From assembly GCF_001591825.1 (NCBI RefSeq), contig NZ_BCVQ01000025.1, forward strand, positions 1-55,120: a stretch of 55,120 nt of DNA. Reading direction: 5' to 3'. Below the pieces are notes generated by a model that was not told where the DNA came from, did no database searches, and was given only the letters and a program-made list of their open reading frames with translations. Below are positions 38,481 to 49,291 of the stretch, piece after piece; the stretch's first letter is position 1; each line of letters begins with the position of its first letter. Origin of the DNA: Rossellomorea vietnamensis NBRC 101237 (GTDB lineage Bacteria > Bacillota > Bacilli > Bacillales > Bacillaceae_B). The position numbers and the translations under genes are program-made.

Positions 38481-38663
38481 TTAGTGAGTATGATGTTCGG
38501 ACAGCTGCCTGCTTGCGCGCTCAACTGCACGCTTTACCATATTCCCTGCATCCCGGGACGTGATCCCGCCCCAGCCATCCTTCTGAACAACGTCATAGAA
38601 CCCTAATTCCTGAGCGATTTCCTCTTTTAATTGGTCAGACATGATCCCTCTTCTTCTACTCAT
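38481..38663 (-). CDS. sspF: Small acid-soluble spore protein SspF (alpha/beta type)
   Basis: DNA-binding spore protein (60 aa) of the alpha/beta SASP group. It shows [43 protein letters not shown], with the GGITSRDAG core that corresponds to the DNA-binding region, and a GFYD start typical of SspF. The expected GPR protease site (ELA-type pentapeptide) is not evident, which is usual for SspF. AAAGGAGG precedes the ATG. A sigma-G-like -10 lies upstream. Confidence 0.92.
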   Translation of the reverse strand: MSRRRGIMSDQLKEEIAQELGFYDVVQKDGWGGITSRDAGNMVKRAVERASRQLSEHHTH

Positions 38664-38693
38664 TGTCTACCTCCTTTAGTTGCACCACAGGGT

Positions 38694-38700
38694 TAGTATG
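38694..38700 (-). promoter_or_regulatory. Sigma-G-like -10 of sspF
   Basis: Minus-strand CATACTA matches the sigma-G -10 exactly, 31 nt before the sspF start. The -35 region at 17-18 nt (ACATTA) is only a partial match. Confidence 0.5.
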
Positions 38701-38761
38701 TGTACGGAAAGGTTAAATAATGTTGAAAGATCATATGTAAAACATGTATTTTTAAACAAAT

Positions 38762-38790
38762 AAAAAAGCAGCAAACAATTGTCTACTGCT
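38762..38790 (-). terminator. Terminator of veg, overlapping its 3' end
   Basis: Short stem AGCAG (38767-38771) with CTGCT (38786-38790), inner CAATTG self-complement, then TTTTTT on the minus strand. One arm includes the last veg codon region. Confidence 0.6.
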
Positions 38791-39052
38791 GGCTAAAGAT
38801 GATATTTCCTGTTGCTTCATCATAAAATGTTAATTGAACTGTCTCAGTGAGAACATCTGCATAGCTGTAAGAAACTCGTTCGAACGCATTCTCTTCTTGA
38901 TCCAGCTGAACCACGAATACAGAAGGATACGTTTCGGCTAGAACACCTGAACGCTCAATTGTTTTTCGACGTCCACCGTTTGCTTTAAGCATTAAACGTT
39001 TCCCCAGATTAGAATCAAGGGATCTTTTAATGTCGGCTAATGTTTTTGGCAT
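38783..39052 (-). CDS. veg: Veg protein (biofilm/sporulation-related)
   Basis: Small conserved Firmicute protein (89 aa) whose gene has a classic strong sigma-A promoter in B. subtilis, where Veg is reported to stimulate biofilm genes. The sequence [44 protein letters not shown] is the family hallmark (here split for brevity: [15 protein letters not shown] and KANGGRRKT). The predicted fold is a small beta barrel. GTGAGGTGG precedes the ATG, with two sigma-A promoters upstream. Confidence 0.93.
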   Translation of the reverse strand: MPKTLADIKRSLDSNLGKRLMLKANGGRRKTIERSGVLAETYPSVFVVQLDQEENAFERVSYSYADVLTETVQLTFYDEATGNIIFSQQ

Positions 39053-39076
39053 TTCGCTTCCACCTCACTGTTATTA

Positions 39077-39105
39077 ACTATAACACATTATGTAATTTTA
39101 GTCAA
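39077..39105 (-). promoter_or_regulatory. Sigma-A promoter of veg
   Basis: Minus-strand TTGACT (39100-39105), 17 nt, TATAGT (39077-39082). A second set, TTGACA (39141-39146), 18 nt, TAAAAT (39117-39122), lies upstream in tandem. Confidence 0.65.
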
Positions 39106-39223
39106 ATAAATTTATTATTTTAACAAGAACCATGAACACCTGTCAATATATTTTATTCAACAAAAAGTACGTTTTTTCTACAACCCTAACATTCCCCAAT
39201 GAATGAAAAATTATGTAAACAAT

Positions 39224-39256
39224 AAAAGCGGAGGCGGCTTGACAAGTCGAGACAAG
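39224..39256 (+). repeat. Remnant of a type B hairpin repeat
   Basis: AAAAGCGGAGGCGGCTTG followed by a diverged GACAAGTCGAGACAAG matches the 5' end of type B units. The rest of the unit is gone. It lies in the 300-bp veg-yabG gap, which otherwise holds the veg promoters and the yabG terminator. Confidence 0.7.
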
Positions 39257-39304
39257 GTTAAAAAATCACCACCCAACCAGTATATGTCACCTGAAAAGGA
39301 AATA

Positions 39305-39351
39305 GACCCTACAAGTAATTGTAAGGTCTTAGAAGGTTTTGTCGAACCTTC
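39305..39351 (-). terminator. Hairpins after yabG (probable terminator)
   Basis: Two consecutive hairpins: GAAGGTT/AACCTTC (39332-39351) directly after the stop, then GACC-TACAA/TTGTA-GGTC (39305-39328). The following T tract is broken (TATTTCCTTTT). Confidence 0.5.
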
Positions 39352-39352
39352 C

Positions 39353-40231
39353 CTATTCTTCTTCTGTGATTTTGTATGGCATTCCCGTCCGAAGAACACC
39401 TTTTGTCTCGATTCCGCCCAATCCTTTGTCTCCTGTCAGTGTGTTGCGGATGACATCCCAGACATTCACCGAATCTTTAAATCCTGTGAAACAGATCTTT
39501 GCCACGATATAAACGGGATCGAGGGCATGGATATTGACTCTTGACGGGGAACTCGCGAAGTTGGCACCTGCATGGATCAGGGATTCAAAGTGGGATTGAC
39601 AGGCGCCGGCGAAAATCACAAGCTGATCCAGGTGGGGGGATTTGCTGCGGGCCTCCCTTACTGCCTGAACAAAATACTTCGAATGGCGGTACGCGTTGAT
39701 ATCAGCCTTGGCCCCTTTCGACTTGGAGTAGGCATCGTGACCTGTTAATACAATAATATTCGGTCTATATTTATCGATAATGGATCCGATTTGGTTAGGC
39801 ATCTCTGTTTCACTACAGTGTACGCCTTTAACCGGGACACCGATTTTCTCATAAAGATCTAGGCATTTTCTTAAATAGCTGGGATCTCCATCAAGATGAA
39901 GCACTTTCCCCGGGACTTGGAAATAGTTGTAATCGTCTCGATAAGCATTCGTGACCCTGTATTCCTGCTTATACTTGAGAAGCTCTATATCCTGTCGGAA
40001 CAGGTCGAGGGATTGTTCTTCTTTCGAACGAAATTCCTGCGCAATGCGGTCCTGTTCTCTAGGGTCCATCTTCTTCAAATCATGAAAAGGAGCATCCGCT
40101 ATTAATCGAAAATCTTCACCATACAGTACTGCCGTTTTATGACCATCTATCATGCGGATATCTATTACCCTGAATAAAATATCACATCGATATGAAAGGC
40201 GACCTACGACATCATTGATTTCGATATTCAC
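39353..40231 (-). CDS. yabG: Sporulation-specific protease YabG
   Basis: Cysteine-type peptidase (292 aa) that trims spore coat and cortex proteins in the mother cell under sigma-K. The likely His/Cys pair lies in VLTGHDAYSKSKG and VIFAGACQSHFESLI. ANFASSPSRVNIHALDPVYIVAKI and GLGGIETKGVLRTGMPYK are strongly conserved. The start is GTG 40231 (NIEINDVVGRLSY), with GGGAGTGA 6 nt upstream, which aligns end to end with the B. subtilis protein. An ATG 5 codons earlier overlaps that site. Confidence 0.93.
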   Translation of the reverse strand: MNIEINDVVGRLSYRCDILFRVIDIRMIDGHKTAVLYGEDFRLIADAPFHDLKKMDPREQDRIAQEFRSKEEQSLDLFRQDIELLKYKQEYRVTNAYRDDYNYFQVPGKVLHLDGDPSYLRKCLDLYEKIGVPVKGVHCSETEMPNQIGSIIDKYRPNIIVLTGHDAYSKSKGAKADINAYRHSKYFVQAVREARSKSPHLDQLVIFAGACQSHFESLIHAGANFASSPSRVNIHALDPVYIVAKICFTGFKDSVNVWDVIRNTLTGDKGLGGIETKGVLRTGMPYKITEEE

Positions 40232-40363
40232 ATCAGTCACTCCCATGGGCTAAACATTGGTTGATAATACAAAATAGGAAATCAACAAGCCGAGGAGGGT
40301 CTGCATCCGCCTGCCCTTCTCAAAGCCCTTCCTTATCATCCATTAAGTAAATATTCCCTGTGA

Positions 40364-40395
40364 TAACCTATGCACTTCCGGAATATTCCGTGTCA
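40364..40395 (-). promoter_or_regulatory. Candidate sigma-K promoter of yabG
   Basis: Minus-strand CATAGGTTA (40364-40372) fits CATANNNTA, and TGACAC (40390-40395) lies 17 nt upstream. yabG is sigma-K dependent in B. subtilis. The 130-nt leader is longer than usual, which lowers confidence. Confidence 0.42.
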
Positions 40396-40430
40396 ATAAA
40401 ATGGGAGTGGACTGATCAGTTTACATATAC

Positions 40431-40468
40431 AAAAAAATGGCTAAACGCTCCTTCACGTTTAGCCATTT
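40431..40468 (-). terminator. Terminator of rnmV-rsmA
   Basis: Perfect 13-bp stem AAATGGCTAAACG/CGTTTAGCCATTT, then TTTT on the minus strand. Confidence 0.92.
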
Positions 40469-40477
40469 ATGCATGCT

Positions 40478-41909
<1,432 letters not shown>

Positions 41910-42000
41910 AATTCCTCCAAAAAAGTTGAAACATTTTTGCACTTCAATTCGTCTAATAAATGAAGACCTAAAGCTATTATAACGGTTTTAACCGAGAAAT

Positions 42001-42026
42001 AAAAAAAAGCAGGAAAACACCCTGCT
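42001..42026 (-). terminator. Terminator of yabE
   Basis: Short stem AGCAGG/CCTGCT with a 7-nt loop, followed by T8 on the minus strand, 1 nt after the yabE stop. Confidence 0.8.
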
Positions 42027-42027
42027 C

Positions 42028-43263
42028 CTAGTTCAATATTTTCACTTTGATGGTTTTTCTTCCCCAACGATAAGCGTCTGATTTGGATGCGAAGAATACA
42101 TCGATTTTATTCCCTTTGATCGCTCCGCCTGTATCTGCCGCAACAGCATATCCATAGCCTTCCACATAGACCTTTGAACCTAAAGGAATAACGGAAGGAT
42201 CGACTGCGATCACTTTAACGTTAGGATTCGATTTTAGATTGATGCCTGTAGCCGTATGGCCGGAACATCCATTACACGAAGCTGTGTACGCAGTAGAACT
42301 GACATAGAATTCCCGTCCGCCACTAGGAGCGGCTGATGCTTCTGCACTGGATGAGGAGGATGAAGAACGTCCACGTGAAACCTGGGCCACTAAAACCTTT
42401 GTTCCGACATTGACGATTTTATCCTGACTTTCTTCCACGACTTTTTCACTCACTAATTTTCTGGAAACCTCTTTACCATTCTCTTTTACGATTTCATACT
42501 TCTTTTCAACTTTTCCGTTTTTGCCTTCTTGAACGACTTTCTCTTTTCCTTTTGAAAGGTCGGAGTCCTTCTTGGAAATAACGGTGAAATTCTTTGTCTC
42601 TTCCACTACATCGGTGACTTTTTCAACTCGAACGACATTTACGACATCATTTGCTTTAACAACTTTGTCTAAACTTGGTTCAACACGGTCTGAATCTTTT
42701 AGTGTAATTCCTTGTTGCTTTAAAAAGTCAGCGACCGTAGTCGAAGTAGACCATACCTTTTGCTCTTTTCCACCGTTTACAAGCTTAAGTGAAAATGCGG
42801 TATCAATCTTTACATTCATGTTCCCTGTTACTTTTTCTGATAAGCCGGGTTGGACCTTATCATGTTCTCCTACTTGGATTTCATTTTCAGAGAGTAACTC
42901 TTTTACTGTTTCAGCAGTCGTCCAGATTTTTTTCTCCTGGCCTCCTACTGCTATCCCTACCTGTTTTGCCGGTTCCCAAACAATATTCATGTTATTTGAA
43001 ACCTTCGTATTCCCCGAGGGGTACAAATAGTCTTCTGAGCGGGGTGAAATCTCTAATTCTTTTAATATATCTTGAATCGTGTTTGCATGCGTCCTAATCT
43101 CTTTTTGCTCGCCGTCTAAGGTCAATGCTACAGTGTTCTTCGATCCCTCATAAAAAAGAATTCCGAATACAGCTGCCGATGTTACGATGGTTCCGATTGT
43201 AACAATCCATTTCCTTCGACTCAAAGACTTGGAAAACAGGCTTTTCATGGCTTTAAAGTTCAT
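42028..43263 (-). CDS. yabE: YabE: DUF348/G5/3D-domain cell-wall protein (Rpf-like, Sps family)
   Basis: Exported cell-wall protein (411 aa) related to stationary-phase survival and resuscitation-promoting factors. An N-terminal hydrophobic segment (about 18-38) acts as signal or anchor. Three DUF348 repeats follow (about 42-210; for example VALTLDGEQKEIRTHANT), then a G5 domain (about 215-290), a serine-rich linker (RGRSSSSSSSAEASAAPSG), and a C-terminal 3D domain (about 320-411; STAYTASCNGCSGHTATG, IAVDPSVIPLGSKVYVEGYG, AADTGGAIKGNKIDVFF) with the three catalytic-type Asp residues. It is probably a lytic transglycosylase. AAAAGGAGG precedes the ATG. Confidence 0.93.
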   Translation of the reverse strand: MNFKAMKSLFSKSLSRRKWIVTIGTIVTSAAVFGILFYEGSKNTVALTLDGEQKEIRTHANTIQDILKELEISPRSEDYLYPSGNTKVSNNMNIVWEPAKQVGIAVGGQEKKIWTTAETVKELLSENEIQVGEHDKVQPGLSEKVTGNMNVKIDTAFSLKLVNGGKEQKVWSTSTTVADFLKQQGITLKDSDRVEPSLDKVVKANDVVNVVRVEKVTDVVEETKNFTVISKKDSDLSKGKEKVVQEGKNGKVEKKYEIVKENGKEVSRKLVSEKVVEESQDKIVNVGTKVLVAQVSRGRSSSSSSSAEASAAPSGGREFYVSSTAYTASCNGCSGHTATGINLKSNPNVKVIAVDPSVIPLGSKVYVEGYGYAVAADTGGAIKGNKIDVFFASKSDAYRWGRKTIKVKILN

Positions 43264-43289
43264 GAAAAACGCCTCCTTTTCTCGGAGTG

Positions 43290-43318
43290 ATTATATAGAG
43301 TTATCCAGTGACTGTCAA
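43290..43318 (-). promoter_or_regulatory. Consensus sigma-A promoter of yabE
   Basis: Minus-strand TTGACA (43313-43318), 17 nt, TATAAT (43290-43295): a perfect match at both hexamers and spacing, 27 nt before the yabE start. Confidence 0.8.
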
Positions 43319-43513
43319 CCCTTACTTCTTCTAACCTAATCTAGCAAAATATTACAACCCGGGGAACACAAAACATATTATGCAGAAAATGCAAGAAAAA
43401 GAAAAGAGAGAGTTATCGACACGTTTATCCTATGAAACACGATTCCTATGTAGAACTTTTTGTTTTACTTAACTATTAGGACAAGCTCTCTCAATTCTCG
43501 ACAATATCTGATG

Positions 43514-44281
43514 TCAGTTTATGTTGAATAATTTTATTGCGTTTTCTGTTGTGATCCTTTCTACTTCCTCCAAAGACACTTCTTTTAATTCCGCGATTTG
43601 TTCCGCTACAAGCTTCACGTAAGCCGGTTCATTTCTCTTCCCTCTATATGGATGAGGAGCGAGATAAGGACAATCGGTTTCAATCAGAAGCTTCTCAAGC
43701 GGGATCTCTTTTGCCACGTCTTTTGGTTTCTTGGCATTCTTGAACGTTACGGGACCTCCAAGGGAAATATAGAAATTCATTTCTACACATTCTTGAGCGA
43801 TTTCAGGACTTCCACTGAAGCAGTGCATGATCCCTCCTACTTCCTCCGCTCCTTCTTCCCTAAGAATATCCACGATATCCTGTGTGGCTTCACGGTTGTG
43901 TATGACGATCGGGAGTTTTACTTTCTTAGCTAGTTGAATCTGTTTTCGGAATACTTCTTTTTGAACATCCTTGGGGGATTTGTCCCAATGATAGTCAAGC
44001 CCCATTTCCCCTATAGCAACGACTTTAGGGTGCTGTGAAAGTTCTTCTATCCAAGCTAAATCCTCATCATTCATATCAATTGCATCCACTGGATGCCACC
44101 CGATTGCGGCATATAGAAAATCATATTGACCAATGAGTTCCATGGCCCGATTAATGGTCGGACGGTCAAAGCCGACAACCACCATTTTTTCGACTCCAGC
44201 TTCTCTTGCCCTTGACAATACCTCCTCCAGATCTTCGTCAAATTGTTCAGCATTCAAATGAACATGTGTATCAAATAGCAT
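43514..44281 (-). CDS. yabD: TatD-family metal-dependent DNase/hydrolase (YabD)
   Basis: Amidohydrolase-fold nuclease (255 aa) of the TatD family. Metal ligands are visible in FDTHVHLNAEQF, AIGEMGLDYHWD, LPIVIHNREA, GIMHCFSGS and IETDCPYLAPHPYRG. The frame runs 17 codons further upstream, but GGAGTG lies 6 nt before ATG 44281. It lies between metG and yabE as in B. subtilis. The family trims DNA 3' ends and may also remove D-aminoacyl groups from tRNA. The substrate here is unproven. Confidence 0.93.
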   Translation of the reverse strand: MLFDTHVHLNAEQFDEDLEEVLSRAREAGVEKMVVVGFDRPTINRAMELIGQYDFLYAAIGWHPVDAIDMNDEDLAWIEELSQHPKVVAIGEMGLDYHWDKSPKDVQKEVFRKQIQLAKKVKLPIVIHNREATQDIVDILREEGAEEVGGIMHCFSGSPEIAQECVEMNFYISLGGPVTFKNAKKPKDVAKEIPLEKLLIETDCPYLAPHPYRGKRNEPAYVKLVAEQIAELKEVSLEEVERITTENAIKLFNIN

Positions 44282-44539
44282 ATAAGACACTCCTTGTAAT
44301 AAAGATAAGTTTAATATAAAAACGCATGACAAGCATCACATTCATGTAACATTCATATTACATATTATGGTTTCTTTGGATATTTTTTATTTACAGAGTT
44401 CGCATTACAGTCACACTTCATTTTATCTATTTTAGTGACAGAACCAAAATCATCTGTTTATCCCTCTCTATTAATTATACTTATATAATTAATTCCCTTT
44501 AATAACAATCCCTATTCGTCAGATTCATTATATACATAT

Positions 44540-44575
44540 AATAAAGGGATGTTCCACGTGGAACATCCCTTTATT
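44540..44575. promoter_or_regulatory. 36-bp palindrome with parS-like core; also metG terminator-like hairpin
   Basis: A perfect 36-bp palindrome whose central 16 bases, TGTTCCACGTGGAACA (44550-44565), differ from the Bacillus parS consensus TGTTTCACGTGAAACA only at one symmetric pair of positions. parS sites are bound by ParB/Spo0J near the origin. The RNA would form an 18-bp stem 20 nt after the metG stop, but the T tract is broken (CCCTTTATTATAT), so DNA binding may be its main role. Confidence 0.65.
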
Positions 44576-44595
44576 GATCTATCACAAAGAATCAT

Positions 44596-46581
<1,986 letters not shown>

Positions 46582-46740
46582 TTACCCCCATAAAGCCAAA
46601 CCAGACTCCGAATGGTTTATAGTGGCATGTCTGTTATATACATCCATTCTTAACCTTACCTATCATCTTAACCTCTTATCTCATCAAAATATACCTAAAA
46701 TAAAGGGTTTCTGCAACTAAACAATGTTGATTGTAAGTTT

Positions 46741-46808
46741 TGTCGAAAACGACATTGGATTTTGTCGAAATATGTCGAACTTGTGCATTAGGTAAAGAAA
46801 ATTCGACA
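46741..46808. promoter_or_regulatory. Cluster of four Spo0A-box sequences upstream of abrB/metG
   Basis: TGTCGAA occurs on the plus strand at 46741-46747, 46763-46769 and 46773-46779 and on the minus strand at 46802-46808. Two are embedded in TTTTGTCGAAA, the full 0A-box context. A metG promoter may lie just left (minus-strand TATATT 46688-46693 with a weak TTGCAG 17 nt upstream at 46711-46716). The rest of the 490-bp metG-abrB gap is A/T-rich with nothing else clear. Confidence 0.6.
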
Positions 46809-46937
46809 AACTTATTTAATATTACTTTCATTACAATAATATTCAATTGGTAATACAATTTTTTACAACAAAGCGTAAAGCTTATTATAACAAGACTTAA
46901 ACATCCATTTATTATTAATAATTTACAGATTTAATTA

Positions 46938-46966
46938 TTGACGAGATTCCTAATCGTTGGTATGAT
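46938..46966 (+). promoter_or_regulatory. Sigma-A promoter of abrB
   Basis: TTGACG (46938-46943), 17 nt, TATGAT (46961-46966), about 80 nt before the abrB start and directly upstream of two Spo0A boxes. Confidence 0.75.
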
Positions 46967-46985
46967 AGTATCAGTTAATGAAATT

Positions 46986-47002
46986 TGTCGAATATTGACG
47001 AA
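46986..47002 (+). promoter_or_regulatory. Tandem Spo0A boxes repressing abrB
   Basis: TGTCGAA (46986-46992) and TGACGAA (46996-47002), one helical turn apart, in the transcribed leader. This is the arrangement by which phosphorylated Spo0A shuts off abrB in B. subtilis. Confidence 0.78.
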
Positions 47003-47047
47003 ACAGATAGAGATAAATAATCATATTTATTTGGAGGAGATTCTCAA

Positions 47048-47329
47048 ATGAAGTCTACAGGTATTGTAAGAAAAGTTGATGAACTGGGCCGTGTCGTTAT
47101 TCCAATCGAACTACGTCGTACATTAGGTATCGCTGAGAAGGATGCTTTGGAAATTTATGTGGATGACGAAAGAATCATCTTAAAGAAATATAAGCCAAGC
47201 ATGACTTGCCAAATCACTGGTGAAGTTTCTGATGACAACATCAAGCTTGCGAATGGTAAATTAGTTCTTAGCCGTGAAGGTGCAGATCAGTTACTGAAAG
47301 AAATTCAGGAATCTTTACAATCAAAATAA
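47048..47329 (+). CDS. abrB: Transition-state regulator AbrB
   Basis: DNA-binding regulator of transition-state genes such as spoVG and spo0H (93 aa, tetramer). The swapped-hairpin N-terminal domain MKSTGIVRKVDELGRVVIP (continuing IELRRTLGIAEKDALEIYV) contains the DNA-contact arginines, and the C-terminal half (about 55-93) handles multimerisation. TTGGAGGAG precedes the ATG. It is on the opposite strand to its neighbours, as in B. subtilis. Cys at TCQITGE corresponds to the known Cys54. Repression by Spo0A is indicated by the boxes upstream. Confidence 0.97.
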   Translation: MKSTGIVRKVDELGRVVIPIELRRTLGIAEKDALEIYVDDERIILKKYKPSMTCQITGEVSDDNIKLANGKLVLSREGADQLLKEIQESLQSK

Positions 47330-47345
47330 TCCTTTGCTATATGAC

Positions 47346-47376
47346 AGGCCTGAGTCCATTCGACTCAGGCCTTTTT
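47346..47376 (+). terminator. Terminator of abrB
   Basis: Perfect 10-bp stem AGGCCTGAGT/ACTCAGGCCT followed by TTTT-G-TTT on the plus strand. The hairpin also lies just after the rsmI stop on the other strand but lacks a T run there. Confidence 0.9.
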
Positions 47377-47385
47377 GTTTGGCAG

Positions 47386-48258
47386 TTATTCCACGTGGTA
47401 AGCCTGGTATACTTCACGTTTAGGGAGGGATCTCTCCTTGGAGACTTGTTTGATGGCTTCCTTTGAGGACATGCTTTCTTCATCTACATAGTGCTGGACA
47501 TGATCTTGCAGGGAGTAGCTGCTCCACCAAGCGTCTTCCTCCTCTTTCTCTTGTGGACCTGCCCCCTCGATCAACAAGCAGAATTCCCCCCGCACTTCTC
47601 CCTCATTCGCCCATTCGATTACTTCCTCGATTGAACCTCGAATGAACTCCTCGAACTTCTTCGTGAGCTCTCGGCAGATGACGATTTGTCTATTTCCCAA
47701 AGCCGCATATAATTCTTTTAATGTTTCTTTTAATCTGTGAGGTGATTCGTAAAGGATAAATGTATCCTCCAACGATTTAAGGGTTTCAAGCTCAGCTCTT
47801 TTGTCTTTTTTTCCTCTATGCAGAAAACCATAGAAGTAAAATGGCTGAGGAGCTAAACCTGAAGCGATGAGAGCCGTAAGGGCGGCATTTGCCCCGGGCA
47901 GTGGAATGACGGCAATGTTGTGTTCGATTGCTTCTTTCACCAATTCATAACCTGGATCTGAGATCGATGGCATTCCTGCATCACTGACAAGGGCCACGAG
48001 CTCTCCCCTCTCCATTCGCTCAATCAGTTTCTGTCCGCTCGTTTCTTTATTATGTTCATGGTAACTGAAGATTGGTGTATCAATTTCAAAGTAATTGCAC
48101 AGTTTCTTGGTATTCCTCGTATCCTCCGCTGCAATCACCGTCGCTTCCTTCATCATTCGGATGGCACGGAACGTCATGTCCTCGAGATTTCCGATCGGCG
48201 TGGGGACAAGATACAGGCTTCCTTTTTCACTGTCCTGAAAACTTTTCTGCTGCTTCAT
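47386..48258 (-). CDS. rsmI: 16S rRNA C1402 2'-O-ribose methyltransferase RsmI
   Basis: SAM-dependent methyltransferase of the tetrapyrrole-methylase fold (290 aa) that modifies C1402 in the decoding centre. Motifs: GSLYLVPTPIGNLEDMTFRA, VIAAEDTRNTKKL, VALVSDAGMPSISDPGYELV, IPLPGANAALTALIASGL and FYFYGFLHRGKKDK. AGGAGGTGA lies 8 nt before ATG 48258. An upstream ATG includes that site. In B. subtilis yazA separates it from yabB, but here the gap is only 20 nt. Confidence 0.95.
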   Translation of the reverse strand: MKQQKSFQDSEKGSLYLVPTPIGNLEDMTFRAIRMMKEATVIAAEDTRNTKKLCNYFEIDTPIFSYHEHNKETSGQKLIERMERGELVALVSDAGMPSISDPGYELVKEAIEHNIAVIPLPGANAALTALIASGLAPQPFYFYGFLHRGKKDKRAELETLKSLEDTFILYESPHRLKETLKELYAALGNRQIVICRELTKKFEEFIRGSIEEVIEWANEGEVRGEFCLLIEGAGPQEKEEEDAWWSSYSLQDHVQHYVDEESMSSKEAIKQVSKERSLPKREVYQAYHVE

Positions 48259-48278
48259 GGTGAATATCACCTCCTGGT

Positions 48279-49040
48279 TCATGTTTGGTGGTTCGTTTTA
48301 TGTTTTCCATATAGCATATCATGTACTTCTTTAGAGTACTCATTCTGCTCATCGTATACATATAAAGGGGGAAGGATCTTTAGGTCCGGTTTCCCATCTT
48401 TTATTCCTTCTATTAATATCGTGTTGGCTTCTCTCCCGGGCTTTGGATACACAAAGCGCAATCGTTTGGGCTCGAGTCGATGTTTTCTCATCAGTGAAAG
48501 GATATCCATCAAACGGCCTGGGCGGTGAACGAAGGAAGCCTTGCCTCCCTGTTTCAGCAAATAGCTGGACGCTTTGATGGTATCCTCAAGGGTGCATAAG
48601 ATTTCGTGACGGGCAATCGCATAGTGCTCGTTCACATTTCGTTTATCTCCTGGCGGCGTATTGAAATAGGGAGGATTGCATGTAACCACATCATAGTGAG
48701 AATGATGGAGGAGTTGATCAATCTCCTTTACATCGCCTATTTTCATCGTGATTTGATGTTGACGGTCATTATACTCGACACTCCGCTGTGCCATGTCAAA
48801 TAACCGCTCTTGAATTTCCACTCCTGTTATCTGGACATTGGTTCTTGCACTCAGCAATAAGGGGATGATGCCGTTCCCTGAACATAGATCAACTACCTTA
48901 CCCTTATGAATCGGCAAATAGCTGAAGTGGGCCAATAGGACCGCATCTGTTGAAAAAGAGAACACGGAAGGACTCTGAATGATCCTCATGTTTTCAGCTA
49001 ATAAATAATCTAAACGCTCATCTTCTTTTAACTCGACCAT
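48279..49040 (-). CDS. trmN6: tRNA1(Val) adenine-37 N6-methyltransferase-like protein (YabB/TrmN6)
   Basis: Class I SAM methyltransferase (253 aa) of the TrmN6/YfiC group, which methylates A37 of tRNA-Val. The SAM motif [15 protein letters not shown] and the amino-methyltransferase motif [11 protein letters not shown] (NPPY) identify an adenine-N6 enzyme. [15 protein letters not shown] is typical of the group. GGAGG precedes the ATG. The exact tRNA target in this organism is inferred from the family. Confidence 0.9.
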   Translation of the reverse strand: MVELKEDERLDYLLAENMRIIQSPSVFSFSTDAVLLAHFSYLPIHKGKVVDLCSGNGIIPLLLSARTNVQITGVEIQERLFDMAQRSVEYNDRQHQITMKIGDVKEIDQLLHHSHYDVVTCNPPYFNTPPGDKRNVNEHYAIARHEILCTLEDTIKASSYLLKQGGKASFVHRPGRLMDILSLMRKHRLEPKRLRFVYPKPGREANTILIEGIKDGKPDLKILPPLYVYDEQNEYSKEVHDMLYGKHKTNHQT

Positions 49041-49080
49041 GCCTTTCCTCCATTTTTTTCTTCTATTATATGTTGTTTTT

Positions 49081-49211
49081 GCTTTTCGATTGTCCAGCTC
49101 CGGCGGCTAGTCCCTCGAGGTCATAAGCTAAATGGTCCAAGAAGGCAAAGAACGCCTTCTCAGCCCATTCATCTTATGCTTGTCGGGCCTGTTCAAGCCG
49201 CCTGCGCTCTT
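49081..49211 (-). repeat. Intergenic hairpin repeat, single copy (type B, inverted)
   Basis: The reverse complement of this stretch matches the units at 35066 and 35320: outer arms GGCGGCT/AGCCGCC, CATAAG/CTTATG, apical AAGGC/GCCTT. Its variable arm (AATGGGC with GGACCATT) is the one seen in the unit at 10914. The spacing between boundary motifs is about 125 bp. It lies between trmN6 and yabA. Confidence 0.88.
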
Positions 49212-49216
49212 CGAAT

Positions 49217-49258
49217 AAAAAGGACCAATCCCACTATATATGTGGATCAGTCCTTTTT
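49217..49258 (-). terminator. Terminator of the darA-yabA unit
   Basis: Stem AAAAAGGAC...ATCCCAC with GTGGAT...GTCCTTTTT (small mismatches), T run on the minus strand, 35 nt after yabA. Confidence 0.8.
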
Positions 49259-49291
49259 ATCTGTATTCTGTTCAGAAGAATGAAGTGTCCT

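Noticed and set aside
47384..47400. Second parS-like CACGTG at the end of rsmI
   Set aside because: TATTCCACGTGGTAAG departs from the parS consensus at several outer positions and is coding sequence. Only the core is shared.
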